In this document: in pieces, positions 54,243-64,000 of the stretch | Layout: the number at the start of each line of letters is the position of its first letter | Numbering within the stretch: the stretch's first letter is position 1 | Assembly (NCBI GenBank): GCA_016342685.1 | Contig: JAEINU010000001.1 | Span: 1,098,920 to 1,162,919, forward strand | DNA: 64,000 bases | Direction: 5' to 3' | DNA from: Bacteroidales bacterium | GTDB lineage: Bacteria > Bacteroidota > Bacteroidia > Bacteroidales > UBA12077 | The notes under the pieces: model-generated | The model's input: the letters and a program-made list of their open reading frames with translations, nothing else | Told to the model about the DNA's origin: nothing | Database searches by the model: none | Translations under genes and position numbers: made by a program

Positions 54243-55874
54243 TTAAAATTTCTCGTCGTACTTAGTCCATAAGAAATCACCTAATTCCCATGCTTTATCA
54301 ACAACAGTCGTTCCCCATTTATTTGAGTATTTAGTAAGGTAATTAATTGTCTTTTGAGGTTTATTCTTTTTATAAAGCTTTAAAGCTGATTCTTCGAATG
54401 TTTTTTGATTTGCAAACAATTCTTTTTGCATTGGATTCCAAACTGCATCAATGTCGTAACGCATATCTCCCCAACGTTGTGCTGTCATAGTCCCCATTCT
54501 ATTAAATGCCCACCAAGCCGATTCTCTTGTAAATCCATTCACTCTACCTGGAGTTTTATATGATAATGGTATGTCTGTAACACTAGCATAAACAGGAACA
54601 TAAATTGATGTAGCAACGTTGTCTTGAGCTAACCAAACAACTCCACCGATTTCATCTGGTAACCAATCTCTGCACTGAATAATTGTTGCATACATCGTAT
54701 ACCAACGTGCAATTGTACGTTCTCCTAAGAAATCTATATGACCAGTTTCATCATCGACATGATACCAGCCACCACTTACGTTTGAAATAGCTAATTGATC
54801 GTAAGGCATAAAAGGATTTGCTAAAGGAGAAATAACAGATTTTCCTTCTTTATCGGTAGATTTTATACTTCTTGTCATATCGTAAGGAGTACCTTCATAA
54901 TAATCCTTAAAAACCATTACTAAATCTTCTAAAGAAACCTTTTTGTCTGGTTTAACCGAAAATGGGTAATTCTCTGCATTTGGATCTAAATGTAATGATG
55001 GAGCTAATAAGTCAAAAATTCTCCACTCACGACGACGAGAACCAATTGCCTGACGACTTTCCGGAGCATATGCATAACAGAACTGAAAAGTTTCACTTTC
55101 GTTCCAATAGTCGTTTTCTTTTGCAACATCATAAATATTCTCTGAAGCCATAAAATAATCTGGTTTTGAAAGATCTATTTCTTTAATTGTACTCGCGTTT
55201 ACATTGCATGCAACATGATCGTCTGGTACTCTTTGTGCTACCCAAACCGCTCCTACTTTATCTTTACCAGGACCAACAATTTCGAAATGCCAAACTTCTT
55301 TAGGATCAGCAATTGTTAAAACTTCACCGTAATCGTTCCAACCATATTTCTCAGTTAATTCACCTGCCATTTTTATTGCTTCACGTGCTGTTGTGCAACG
55401 TTCAACCATTAATTGGCAAAGTCTCTGACAATCTATTAAACCAGCATCTGATTGTAATTCATCTCTACCGCCAAAGGTTGATTCTCCAATCCCTAATTGT
55501 TTATCGTTCATACAAGGATATGCTGTATTGATAAATTGATATGTATGCTCAACTTGTGGTATTTCTCCAATTTTATCGTGCTTATATGCTGGCATTGCTT
55601 TAGTGTTATCTGCGGTTCTTTTATACATTGGAACCATTGCTCCAGCTTTATGATCTTTTGCTGGCCGAACATCCATCCACGAACGTGTCCTATGACTATC
55701 ATCGGTATGTGATGTAATTACAGAACCATCAACCGATGCTAATTTACCTACAGTTATTGATGTGCAACCTTCAGGCACTCCACCTTTCCAATCGCTCTTA
55801 TCTTGAGCATAATTTGAATTAATAAATGAAAAGCTTAATAAGAGTGTAAATGAAAGTTTTAGTATTTTTTTCAT
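54243..55874 (-). CDS. C69 family dipeptidase, secreted
   Basis: The 543-residue protein starts with a signal peptide (MKKILKLSFTLLLSFSFINS) and the nucleophile C37 in PEGCTSITVGKLASVDGSV, typical of C69/PepD enzymes, which are N-terminal nucleophile hydrolases. Further motifs include GIGESTFGGR and NDYGEVLTIADPKEVWHFE. It probably digests peptides in the periplasm or outside. It is a single gene, 44 nt downstream of the FtsX-type permease gene. Confidence 0.9.
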   Translation of the reverse strand: MKKILKLSFTLLLSFSFINSNYAQDKSDWKGGVPEGCTSITVGKLASVDGSVITSHTDDSHRTRSWMDVRPAKDHKAGAMVPMYKRTADNTKAMPAYKHDKIGEIPQVEHTYQFINTAYPCMNDKQLGIGESTFGGRDELQSDAGLIDCQRLCQLMVERCTTAREAIKMAGELTEKYGWNDYGEVLTIADPKEVWHFEIVGPGKDKVGAVWVAQRVPDDHVACNVNASTIKEIDLSKPDYFMASENIYDVAKENDYWNESETFQFCYAYAPESRQAIGSRRREWRIFDLLAPSLHLDPNAENYPFSVKPDKKVSLEDLVMVFKDYYEGTPYDMTRSIKSTDKEGKSVISPLANPFMPYDQLAISNVSGGWYHVDDETGHIDFLGERTIARWYTMYATIIQCRDWLPDEIGGVVWLAQDNVATSIYVPVYASVTDIPLSYKTPGRVNGFTRESAWWAFNRMGTMTAQRWGDMRYDIDAVWNPMQKELFANQKTFEESALKLYKKNKPQKTINYLTKYSNKWGTTVVDKAWELGDFLWTKYDEKF

Positions 55875-55917
55875 GATATATAATTTAAATTTTCAATTCG
55901 CCAAATTACAAAAAATC

Positions 55918-58320
55918 TTATTCATATCTTAAAGCTTTAACAGGATTATTCCTTGCTGCATTCCACGAAATTATGCTTATTGTTAATGTAGAAACTATTA
56001 TTGCAATAAATCCCGCCAAGGCAAACATCCACCACTCAATATTTATTTTATAAGCAAAATTATCGAGCCATTTATTAAGAGAATATATTGATAAAGGAAT
56101 TGATAAGGCAAAAGCTAATATTATCCATCTTAATAAGCTCCAGTTTAACATAAATACGATCTGCCATATACTACTACCATTAACTTTTCTTATTCCTATT
56201 TCTTTTGTTTTTTGCTTTGTTATAAGTAATGATAAACCTAACAATCCCATAGAGCAAATAAATAGTGCAATAAAAGTAAATATGCTTAAAAGCTTTTCCT
56301 GTAAGAGTTCTTTTTTATATACAGTTTCATACATTGACTGAATATGTTCATATTTAAAAGGATAATTAGGATAATATTTATTCCATGCTTGTTCTATGTC
56401 TTTTTTAGCTTTTACACTATTTTCAGTTTTATAGGATATTATAAAATTACCCAACCATAAATCTTTTCGTTTAAAGAATACATAGGGTTCTATTTCATTT
56501 TTTAAACTTGAAAAATGAAAATCTTCAACTACTCCAATTATTTTTCCTTTAGGAATTTTTATAACATCATTACTAAAAAGAAGTGCAAACTCTTTACCGA
56601 TTATAGGTTCAGGATTTGAATACCCAAGTCGTTTTAATGCTGCCATATTAATGATGTACTCGCCAGATCCTTCATTATCGAAATACGAATCTGAGAAATT
56701 TTCACCTGCGACTAAATTCAAATTAAAAATATTCAGAAAATCAAAATCACAAGGAAAAACACCAATCATATTATCTTGTGGTTTGGTTTCATCGGAAATA
56801 TAATCTTCTAATTCAAATGGAAACATATCGTTTGCTTCCCCACCAGGAGGTTCGAACATAGCAGAAACGAATTCAATAGATGGATATTTAGAAAGCTCAT
56901 CTTTAAATAATTGAAAATTCTTTTGAACATCAGCATGCACATCTTCGAAACAAACAATACTGTTTGAATTGATACCCATTCCTTGGTTTATGGCGTACTT
57001 TGTTTGCAAATGTATTACCATTACCGCTACAATTAAAGAAATTGAAATGGTGTATTGAATTACAATTAAGCTAGAATTCAATCCTTTCTTCCAGAATTTA
57101 TTGCCAGAAGAGAAATTTATAAAAGATTTTATTTTTCCTAGAGACGAATTAAACAATGGTAACAATCCTACTAAAATAACTAAAATTGAAAACACTAAAC
57201 TAAAAACAAAAAGAAATGAAATATTACTTTCGGTTATAGAAAAACCATATGCTTTTTGTAAATATGTATTAAATAATAAAAGTGCTAGAGCTGTAAAAAA
57301 CAAACTTATAACTGCAGTGTATAACCCTTCAAAAACAAAATGCTTAATGTTAATTTTTCTATTTGCACCAGATATTTTGTTTAGATACAAAAACTTATTG
57401 CTAAAAACCGACATGCCAATAGTTAAATTTGCATAATTTACTAGAGCAATAAACAATAATAAAAAGGCAGCAATAGATAAAGTGTAAATTACCGTATAGT
57501 TCCCATTTACTTCAATTTCTCTTAATTTATTAGATTCTAAATGTATTTTTTCAATATTCTGTAAGTGTGGTGTAATCGTAATATCTTCCTTTTTCATATT
57601 AAAAGTTTCCGCACCAAAATCGAGAAATTTATCTTTAATACTTTGTGGATTAGCTTTCTTATTAAGTAATAAATAAACCCATCCCCAGCCATTTAATTCG
57701 TTTTTATTAATAGATGAGACAATAAAATCGGGATGTAAATGACAATTTCTAGGAAAACTTTTCATTATACCGTTTACTGTATAATTCATATCTTCAGCAT
57801 TAAACTGTCCTTTTGGTAAAGTTAGAATCTTTCCAATTGGATTTTCATTTCCAAATAACTTATTTGCATAAGTTTCTGAGATTATAAGCGAACTCGGTTT
57901 ATTTAGTATTGTTTTAGAATCACCAATTAATAAATCAACATCAAAAATCTCGAAAAAAGTACTGTCAACAATAAATGCCTGTGTTATTTTATTAAATTTT
58001 TCATCATTTTTCAGATAGCTTCCTCTAATTCTACCCAAACGAACATAACTTTCTATCTCAGGAAAGTATTCTGCTAATTGTGGAATAAAAGAAGCATTAG
58101 GAGTTCTGGCAAAATGTTTACCACCTAAAAAGCCATCACTTGTAAAAGTATATCTATAAATCCTATCCGATTTACTAAAGTGTTTATCGAATGTTAACTC
58201 ATTGTTTAAAAATACGGCTATTAGAATTAAGCCGCAAAGCGAAAGACTTAATCCAATAATTTTTATGAAGTTTAAAACAGGTCTTTTAACAAAATTCCTT
58301 AAAATAAAACGTTGTAGCAT
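55918..58320 (-). CDS. MacB/FtsX-type ABC transporter permease
   Basis: The ATG at 58320 (800 residues, MLQRFILRNFVKRPVLNF) is used instead of a TTG 24 bases upstream. There is an N-terminal helix then a periplasmic MacB-PCD-like region (RYTFTSDGFLGGKHFARTP), FtsX helices in the middle (near 280-400), and a second PCD/FtsX unit at the C-terminus (TKEIGIRKVNGSSIWQIVF). No ATPase gene is adjacent, so its partner lies elsewhere. Such permeases usually extrude or pass signals for peptides, lipids or drugs. Confidence 0.88.
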   Translation of the reverse strand: MLQRFILRNFVKRPVLNFIKIIGLSLSLCGLILIAVFLNNELTFDKHFSKSDRIYRYTFTSDGFLGGKHFARTPNASFIPQLAEYFPEIESYVRLGRIRGSYLKNDEKFNKITQAFIVDSTFFEIFDVDLLIGDSKTILNKPSSLIISETYANKLFGNENPIGKILTLPKGQFNAEDMNYTVNGIMKSFPRNCHLHPDFIVSSINKNELNGWGWVYLLLNKKANPQSIKDKFLDFGAETFNMKKEDITITPHLQNIEKIHLESNKLREIEVNGNYTVIYTLSIAAFLLLFIALVNYANLTIGMSVFSNKFLYLNKISGANRKINIKHFVFEGLYTAVISLFFTALALLLFNTYLQKAYGFSITESNISFLFVFSLVFSILVILVGLLPLFNSSLGKIKSFINFSSGNKFWKKGLNSSLIVIQYTISISLIVAVMVIHLQTKYAINQGMGINSNSIVCFEDVHADVQKNFQLFKDELSKYPSIEFVSAMFEPPGGEANDMFPFELEDYISDETKPQDNMIGVFPCDFDFLNIFNLNLVAGENFSDSYFDNEGSGEYIINMAALKRLGYSNPEPIIGKEFALLFSNDVIKIPKGKIIGVVEDFHFSSLKNEIEPYVFFKRKDLWLGNFIISYKTENSVKAKKDIEQAWNKYYPNYPFKYEHIQSMYETVYKKELLQEKLLSIFTFIALFICSMGLLGLSLLITKQKTKEIGIRKVNGSSIWQIVFMLNWSLLRWIILAFALSIPLSIYSLNKWLDNFAYKINIEWWMFALAGFIAIIVSTLTISIISWNAARNNPVKALRYE

Positions 58321-58410
58321 ATCACTTTCAGATTTTAATAACAATCTAAAAGTAACTAATTAATACACAAATTTGTATTTCTGATTTGTTAAAAAATGTT
58401 ATAACCCGAC

Positions 58411-61335
58411 TTAAATTAAGGCATTATATAATATTTCAACTGGGTGCAATGCTCTTTTTCCCGTCCCATCTTTTATCTGATGGCGACAACTGGTTCCTGG
58501 AGCAGATATTAACGTATTGCTTTTGGCTTCTCTGACTGCTGGGAACAAAACCATTTCTCCGATTTTCATCGAAACATCGTAATGTTCTTTTTCATAGCCA
58601 AATGAACCAGCCATACCACAACAACCCGAAGGAATTTCTTCGACAGTATAATTTGCAGGAAAAGACAACAAAAATTTTGTAGGATCGGTTGATGCAACAG
58701 CTTTTTGCTGACAATGTCCATGTAATTTTATTTCTTGAGATTCATTACAAAACTGATTTTGTGTAATATTTCCTGCATCAATTTCTCGTTTTAAAAATTC
58801 ATCAATCATTAGAGCATTTTTAGCAAGATCTATCGAAATTTGTTTTAGCTCATTGCCCACTAGATCTGGGTATTCATCTCGAAAAGATAAAATAGCCGAA
58901 GGTTCTATTCCCACTAAAGGTGATTTTTCAGTGATGACATCTTTTAAATAGTTCACATTTTTTATTGCAATTTTTTGAGCTTTTCTTAACAATCCTTTCG
59001 ATAAGTATGTTCTTCCACTATCTATGTGCTTTGGAATTATAACTTCGTACCCTAGTCTGGTTAATAATTGCACCGTTGTTATTCCTAAATCAGTATCGTT
59101 ATAATTCGTAAATTCATCGTTAAATAAATAAACTTTTCCTTTTGATTTGCTTTCCTTTTTAAGCTCACTTTGATATTTCTTCATCCATTTACTCATGGTT
59201 TTCTTACCTAATAAAGGCATACTTCGCTTAGGTGCAAAACCGATCATGTTCATTATAAAGGAAGAAATAGCTTTATTCTTCATTACTAGATTATATACAC
59301 TTGGAACAATAGATGCCAACTTGTTAATCTCTGTTATGTAAGCTATTAATCTTGAACGTAAAGGAATACCGTGTGCATCATAATAATGTTGTAAGAATTC
59401 TGCTTTTAGTTTGGCAACATCGACACTTGAAGGACACTCAGATTTACAAGCTTTACACGACAAGCATAAATCCATTACGTCTTTAATCTCTTCATGATCA
59501 AATGGATTTTTCTTTGTTGATGTTGTTAAAAACTCTCGAAGTATATTAGCTCTGGCACGAGTTACATCATTCTCGTTTCGAGTTGCCATGTAACTAGGAC
59601 ACATCGTGCCACCAGACTTTTCTGTTTTTCGACAATCGCCACTACCATTGCATTTTTCTGTTGCGCGTACTATTCCACCAACATTCGAAAAATCAAATAT
59701 GGTGTCAATTTCAGGCTCTTTACGATCCGATTCGTATCGAAGATTTGAAGTCATTGAAGGAACATCTACAATTTTCCCAGGATTGAATATGTTTTGTGGA
59801 TCCCAAACTGCTTTTAATTCTTGTAATAATTTATAGTTCTTATTGCCAATTACAATTGGGATAAACTCTCCACGTACACGACCATCTCCATGTTCGCCGC
59901 TCATAGAGCCTTTATACTTTTTTACCAAATGTGCTATTTCCACCCCAATGGTTCGGAACATAGCAACATCTTTTGAATCTTTTAAATTCAATATTGGACG
60001 TAAATGCAATTCTCCAGACCCAATATGGGCATGATAAACACATTCAAGTTTATGCTTCTCAAGAATTTTCTTGAAATCATCCATGTAATCAGGAAGAATT
60101 TCAACATTTACAGCGGTGTCTTCGATTATGGATACTGGTTTGGCATCACCTTCCATATTGGATAATACTCCTAAGCCAGCTTTACGCAATGCCCAAACTT
60201 TTTTAGTTTCATCTCCATAAATAATTGGAAAATGATAACCATAATTAGCTTGTTTAAAATCTTCAATTAACTGTTTGCAAATATTATTGATTTCATCCTT
60301 TGAATCTCGTGCAAATTCAATAATTAATATAGCTCCCGGATCTCCATCAACAAAAAATCTATTTTTAAGCTGTTCTCTATTTCCTTTTGTTAGATTCAGG
60401 ATGGTGTCATCCATCATTTCAACTGCACCTGGCTTATGCTTTAATGCAATTAGATTTGCCCTAAAAGCTTCTTCTTTTGTTTTAAAATGGGCAGCTAAAA
60501 CAGCTATTCCCTTTGGCGGAATATCAACTAAATCGAGTTTTATTTCGGTTATAAAACCTAAAGTTCCTTCCGAACCACAAATTAAATTTGAGAAGTTAAA
60601 CTGATTTTCTGTTTCGGAGAATGGTTCCGATTCTAAAAGAAGATCAATGGCATAACCTGTATTCCTTCTATATATTAATTTATCAGGGAATTCTGTCCTA
60701 ATTTCGTTCTGATTTTCTTTATCAGATAAAAGTGTCTGAATATGCTGATAAATCTTATTTTCTATTCTATTCCCTTCTAATTTATCGTTAAACTCTTTTT
60801 TGCTTAGTGATTTAAACTCTACATCTTTACCATCGCTTAGAATTACTTTTGTAGATAAAGTGTGATCGCGAGTTGTACCGTAAATAATAGAGTGCGATCC
60901 ACATGCATTATTTCCTACCATTCCACCAATCATACAGCGACTCGCAGTTGATGTTTCGGGGCCAAAAAACAAGCCATAAGGTTTTAAGAACATATTTAGT
61001 TCATCTAAAATAACCCCCGGCTGAACTCTTACCCAACGCTCTTTTTCATTCAATTCTAGAATTTGAGTAAAATACTTAGATACATCAACTACGATTCCAT
61101 TTCCAACAACCTGCCCAGCTAATGATGTCCCAGCAGTTCTCGGTATTAAAGAAGTACTGTGATTGTTGGCAAATTCAATTAATTTCTTGATGTCATCGTT
61201 ATCTTTAGGACGAGCTACAGCAATTGGCATTTCTCGATATGCCGATGCATCTGTAGCATAAAGAATTCGAGTTTTTTTATCGGTATATAAATCACCTTTT
61301 AGATTCTGGCTTAGTTCTTTTAATTTATTTAGCAT
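58411..61335 (-). CDS. FAD-linked oxidase with C-terminal Fe-S/CCG domain (D-lactate/glycolate dehydrogenase type)
   Basis: The 974-residue protein fuses an FAD_binding_4 domain (PRTAGTSLAGQVVGNG), the FAD-linked oxidase C-terminal domain, an Fe-S motif region (CLSCKACKSECPS, after CNGSGDCRKTE) and a C-terminal CCG-type domain (IPSGCCGMAGSFG). This resembles YdiJ and D-2-hydroxyacid dehydrogenases, which oxidise D-lactate, glycolate or 2-hydroxyglutarate and pass electrons to a quinone. The exact substrate is not evident. It stands alone. Confidence 0.88.
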   Translation of the reverse strand: MLNKLKELSQNLKGDLYTDKKTRILYATDASAYREMPIAVARPKDNDDIKKLIEFANNHSTSLIPRTAGTSLAGQVVGNGIVVDVSKYFTQILELNEKERWVRVQPGVILDELNMFLKPYGLFFGPETSTASRCMIGGMVGNNACGSHSIIYGTTRDHTLSTKVILSDGKDVEFKSLSKKEFNDKLEGNRIENKIYQHIQTLLSDKENQNEIRTEFPDKLIYRRNTGYAIDLLLESEPFSETENQFNFSNLICGSEGTLGFITEIKLDLVDIPPKGIAVLAAHFKTKEEAFRANLIALKHKPGAVEMMDDTILNLTKGNREQLKNRFFVDGDPGAILIIEFARDSKDEINNICKQLIEDFKQANYGYHFPIIYGDETKKVWALRKAGLGVLSNMEGDAKPVSIIEDTAVNVEILPDYMDDFKKILEKHKLECVYHAHIGSGELHLRPILNLKDSKDVAMFRTIGVEIAHLVKKYKGSMSGEHGDGRVRGEFIPIVIGNKNYKLLQELKAVWDPQNIFNPGKIVDVPSMTSNLRYESDRKEPEIDTIFDFSNVGGIVRATEKCNGSGDCRKTEKSGGTMCPSYMATRNENDVTRARANILREFLTTSTKKNPFDHEEIKDVMDLCLSCKACKSECPSSVDVAKLKAEFLQHYYDAHGIPLRSRLIAYITEINKLASIVPSVYNLVMKNKAISSFIMNMIGFAPKRSMPLLGKKTMSKWMKKYQSELKKESKSKGKVYLFNDEFTNYNDTDLGITTVQLLTRLGYEVIIPKHIDSGRTYLSKGLLRKAQKIAIKNVNYLKDVITEKSPLVGIEPSAILSFRDEYPDLVGNELKQISIDLAKNALMIDEFLKREIDAGNITQNQFCNESQEIKLHGHCQQKAVASTDPTKFLLSFPANYTVEEIPSGCCGMAGSFGYEKEHYDVSMKIGEMVLFPAVREAKSNTLISAPGTSCRHQIKDGTGKRALHPVEILYNALI

Positions 61336-61380
61336 TACCTCTATATTTTATCAAAAATGTAAATGTAATAACATAAAAAG

Positions 61381-61407
61381 AAAGCAGATGTTTTTTGCAT
61401 CTGCTTT
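61381..61407 (-). terminator. Terminator of the receiver gene
   Basis: AAAGCAGATG and CATCTGCTTT form a 10-bp stem with a 7-nt loop. T-rich flanks on both strands suggest some bidirectional function. Confidence 0.75.
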
Positions 61408-61430
61408 TTTTATAAAAATATTTTTAGATC

Positions 61431-61826
61431 TTATTCAGCGGAGAGTAATCTGTCACGCAGTCGGAACATTAATTGAACTTTAGTTCTAACATCAATAGGG
61501 TTAAACGGTTTTGCAATAATATCATCAGCTCCCATTTTAAGAGCTTTCATTTTAGAATCTCTATCGCTTAGGCCAGTTACCATTACGATTATTGTCTTTT
61601 CAAATTTTTTATCATTACGAAGCGATGTACATACTTCAAAACCATCCATTTGTGGCATCATTATATCCAACAAAATCATATCTGGAACAACTTCATTTGC
61701 AATCTTAATACCTTCATCACCGTTAGATGCAACGTGTAATTCGTATTTATACTCTAATATTTCAATAAAGAATTTACGAATAAGCTCTTCATCTTCAACT
61801 ATAAGTACTTTCTTTTTATCAATCAT
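61431..61826 (-). CDS. Single-domain response regulator (CheY-like receiver)
   Basis: The ATG at 61826 gives 131 residues; a TTG nine bases further would add three. The receiver signature is complete: VLIVEDEELIR with the acidic pocket, D54 in MILLDIMMPQMDG, T in MVTGLSDRD and K in IIAKPFNP. It has no output domain, so it probably acts by protein contact, for example in a phosphorelay or in the service of a histidine kinase elsewhere. It has no neighbouring kinase. Divergent from the ABCG gene. Confidence 0.9.
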   Translation of the reverse strand: MIDKKKVLIVEDEELIRKFFIEILEYKYELHVASNGDEGIKIANEVVPDMILLDIMMPQMDGFEVCTSLRNDKKFEKTIIVMVTGLSDRDSKMKALKMGADDIIAKPFNPIDVRTKVQLMFRLRDRLLSAE

Positions 61827-61925
61827 ATGGTCCAAATATTAATTAATCTTGATTATAAGATATCTATTTTAATTTCAAAATATACATTATTTTGTTAAAT
61901 TTACGAATAATCTAACACTTTTTTT

Positions 61926-64000
61926 ATGTCCGATCCCATTTTAAAAGTTATTATTAGACTTTGTTCATTATTTTCAAATATCGATGAAAATACGGATCAT
62001 GAAAGGACAAGAGAATTAATAAAATCATACCTTAATAACCATACAAAGAACGAATTTGTTGACCAGTTTTTATATGTTTATGACTTTTATGTAAATCAAC
62101 AAAATATAGATGAGTCAAAAAACTTTTTAAAAAAGGCTTCGTTAAGTGCAGTAAAATCTATTCGTTTAATCAATTCTATACATAAAGAATTATTACTAAA
62201 AGAGAAGTATCTTTTGGTTATTTTATTTTTAGAAATAGTTCGTTTTAAAGAAAAGATTCTATCAAGAGAGCATGACTTTATTGAAACCTTAGCAATCTCA
62301 TTTAATTTAGAAGAAAAAGAATTTTATAATCTTAAGAATTTCATTCTGAAATCGTGGGTTGATATTCCATGGAAAAAGAATTTTATTTTAATTGATAATT
62401 CAAAGGATCCTGAAAACGCAGAGTATAAGCATATTTACAGAGAAAACTTAGATGGTAAAGTTTGTTTATTACAACTTAAATCGATTAATGAAATTTGGTT
62501 TTATTATAACGGAGAACAGCAACTTTTTTTAAATAGTAAAGAAATAAAGCCCAAAAAGATTTACGCTTTTAGTAAAGGGAATACTATATCTAGTTATAAA
62601 GTTGGATTTCAAAACATCAAACTCAAGCCTATTTATTATACAGAGGTTGGAATTAAATTAACAGATAATCCTGAATATAAAAATATTAACTTCGAGATTT
62701 CACATGTAGAGTTTAAATACCCAAATTCTAAAAAGGGGATTAACAATTTTTCTTTTAAATCGGAATCTCACTTATTTGTTGGTATAATTGGCCCTAGTGG
62801 TTCTGGAAAATCGACTCTTTTGAATCTATTAAATGGTACTTTAAAGCCTAATAGTGGAAATGTTTTTATTAATGGAATTGATTTACATGAGGAAAAGGAT
62901 AAACTTAAAGGTTTAATAGGATATGTGCCACAAGATGATTTGCTATTTGACGAACTTACTGTTTATCAGAACCTATACTTTAATGCTAGGCTCTGTTTTA
63001 GTGATTATGATGAAGAAAAAATTGATAAAACTGTTTTAGATGTATTAAAGGAGTTAGATCTAATAGATATAAAAGATTTAAAAGTTGGAAACACTATTCA
63101 CAAGGTTATTAGTGGAGGGCAAAGAAAACGATTGAATATTGGTATGGAGTTAATGCGTGAACCTGCAATTTTATTCATTGACGAACCAACTTCAGGATTA
63201 TCATCAAATGATTCAACGAACTTAATTAATACCTTGAGAGAACAAACTCTTCGTGGAAAGTTGGTTTTAATGAACATACATCAACCTTCGTCTGATATAT
63301 TTAAACTAATTGACCAATTAATCGTTCTTGACGATGGTGGATATGTTGTTTATACAGGGGATCCTTTAGATTCTCTTGTTTATTTTAAAACTCTGAGTGA
63401 TCAGATAAACCCCTCGGAAAAAGAATGCCCCAATTGTGGAAATGTTAACCCAGAGTCGGTTTTAGAATTGCTTGAGGAGCGAACAATTAATGATAACGGA
63501 AGATATACTCATAAAAGAAAAACATCGCCAAAACAATGGTTCGATATGTTTAGAGAGCATGTTCCTACCGATATTTCTTCGGCTCCCAAAATAAAGGAAT
63601 TGCCAAAAATACATTTTAAAGTACCTAAGAAACGAAAGCAATTTTTGATCTTCAGCAGAAGAAATTTCTTATCTAAATTATCTAACAAACAATATTTATT
63701 AATAAGTTTATTAGAAGCACCAATTTTAGCAATTATACTTGGACTTTTTACCAAATACAATATTGGAACACCAAACGATCCAACAGCATATATATATAGT
63801 AAAAATGTAAATATTCCAGCTTATCTATTAATGAGTATTATTGTATCTCTATTTTTTGGTTTACTTATTAGTGCCGAAGAAATTATTAAAGATCAAAAAA
63901 TACTAATTCGAGAAAAATTCCTGAATTTAAGTAGGTTTAGTTACATTAATTCTAAAATAGTATTTCTATTTATTTTAACAGCAATTCAAACATTATCTTT
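61926..64000 (+). CDS. ABCG-type transporter with N-terminal extension (truncated by window edge)
   Basis: From the ATG at 61926 the frame stays open to the window end (691 codons), so the gene is incomplete. Residues 1-150 are a helical region of unknown family, perhaps TerB-like. An ABC domain follows: GPSGSGKSTLLNLLNG near residue 289, signature ISGGQRKRLNIGMEL near 395 and ILFIDEPTSGLSS. HQPSSDIFKLIDQLIVLDDGG is typical of ABCG. Membrane helices begin near residue 590. It probably exports lipids or small molecules. Confidence 0.82.
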   Translation, partial: MSDPILKVIIRLCSLFSNIDENTDHERTRELIKSYLNNHTKNEFVDQFLYVYDFYVNQQNIDESKNFLKKASLSAVKSIRLINSIHKELLLKEKYLLVILFLEIVRFKEKILSREHDFIETLAISFNLEEKEFYNLKNFILKSWVDIPWKKNFILIDNSKDPENAEYKHIYRENLDGKVCLLQLKSINEIWFYYNGEQQLFLNSKEIKPKKIYAFSKGNTISSYKVGFQNIKLKPIYYTEVGIKLTDNPEYKNINFEISHVEFKYPNSKKGINNFSFKSESHLFVGIIGPSGSGKSTLLNLLNGTLKPNSGNVFINGIDLHEEKDKLKGLIGYVPQDDLLFDELTVYQNLYFNARLCFSDYDEEKIDKTVLDVLKELDLIDIKDLKVGNTIHKVISGGQRKRLNIGMELMREPAILFIDEPTSGLSSNDSTNLINTLREQTLRGKLVLMNIHQPSSDIFKLIDQLIVLDDGGYVVYTGDPLDSLVYFKTLSDQINPSEKECPNCGNVNPESVLELLEERTINDNGRYTHKRKTSPKQWFDMFREHVPTDISSAPKIKELPKIHFKVPKKRKQFLIFSRRNFLSKLSNKQYLLISLLEAPILAIILGLFTKYNIGTPNDPTAYIYSKNVNIPAYLLMSIIVSLFFGLLISAEEIIKDQKILIREKFLNLSRFSYINSKIVFLFILTAIQTLS

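Overview
The window looks like chromosome from a marine or anaerobic Bacteroidota, probably the Marinilabiliales/Bacteroidales side. The DNA is AT-rich, promoters are of the TAnnTTTG (-7) type rather than sigma70 type, and Shine-Dalgarno sites are nearly absent. Marker genes agree: an rpmB-rpmG-DUF4295 operon, a protein with a type IX secretion tail, a DUF6340 lipoprotein, GldL-like membrane proteins and a Bacteroidota-style CinA/RimO/FtsY neighbourhood. No rRNA, tRNA, CRISPR array, integrase or transposase was seen. Functions are read from motifs only; no database search was possible.

Layout. 1-16.4 kb is housekeeping: a truncated Cache/HAMP sensor, fabG, a lipoprotein, an M48 protease, cinA, ribosomal proteins L28/L33, ftsY, rimO, tpx, clpC, gyrA and a TPR protein. 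16.4-25.3 kb is an accessory block. All its genes lie on the minus strand (a decayed glycosyltransferase, acyltransferase, CPBP protease, RNA methyltransferase, YkgJ protein, a remnant membrane gene, a DoxX/OhrR-like/nitroreductase operon, and an NAD(P)-binding protein). Most genes run straight into a long AT-rich imperfect palindrome at or just after the stop codon. The block is bounded by ~93-bp imperfect direct repeats. 25.5-35.2 kb holds a B12-type radical SAM protein, a DEAD-box helicase, a DUF72 protein and a lexA-like/dinB/dnaE-like mutagenesis cluster.

35.3-49.9 kb contains a PadR/HAAS/GldL-like membrane operon, a T9SS cargo protein, an ABC exporter, RNase H, a BaiN-type flavoprotein, a three-gene operon led by a membrane-anchored MutS-like ATPase, msrA and several small proteins. 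50-52.4 kb is a BlaI/M56 regulatory pair with three near-identical 16-bp operators; the M56 gene is split by a +1 frameshift at an A6 run from a long acidic coiled-coil tail. 52.4-64 kb has a GreA-C-like protein, threonine aldolase, a C69 dipeptidase, an FtsX-type permease, a large FAD/Fe-S oxidoreductase, a receiver protein and the first two thirds of an ABCG transporter.

Two families of dispersed palindromic intergenic repeats (a ctgagcttgtcgaag family and an atccccaa/ttggggat family) recur between genes, often side by side. The most unusual items are the palindrome-punctuated accessory block, the PadR/HAAS/GldL-like operon, and the BlaI operators with the frameshifted M56 peptidase.
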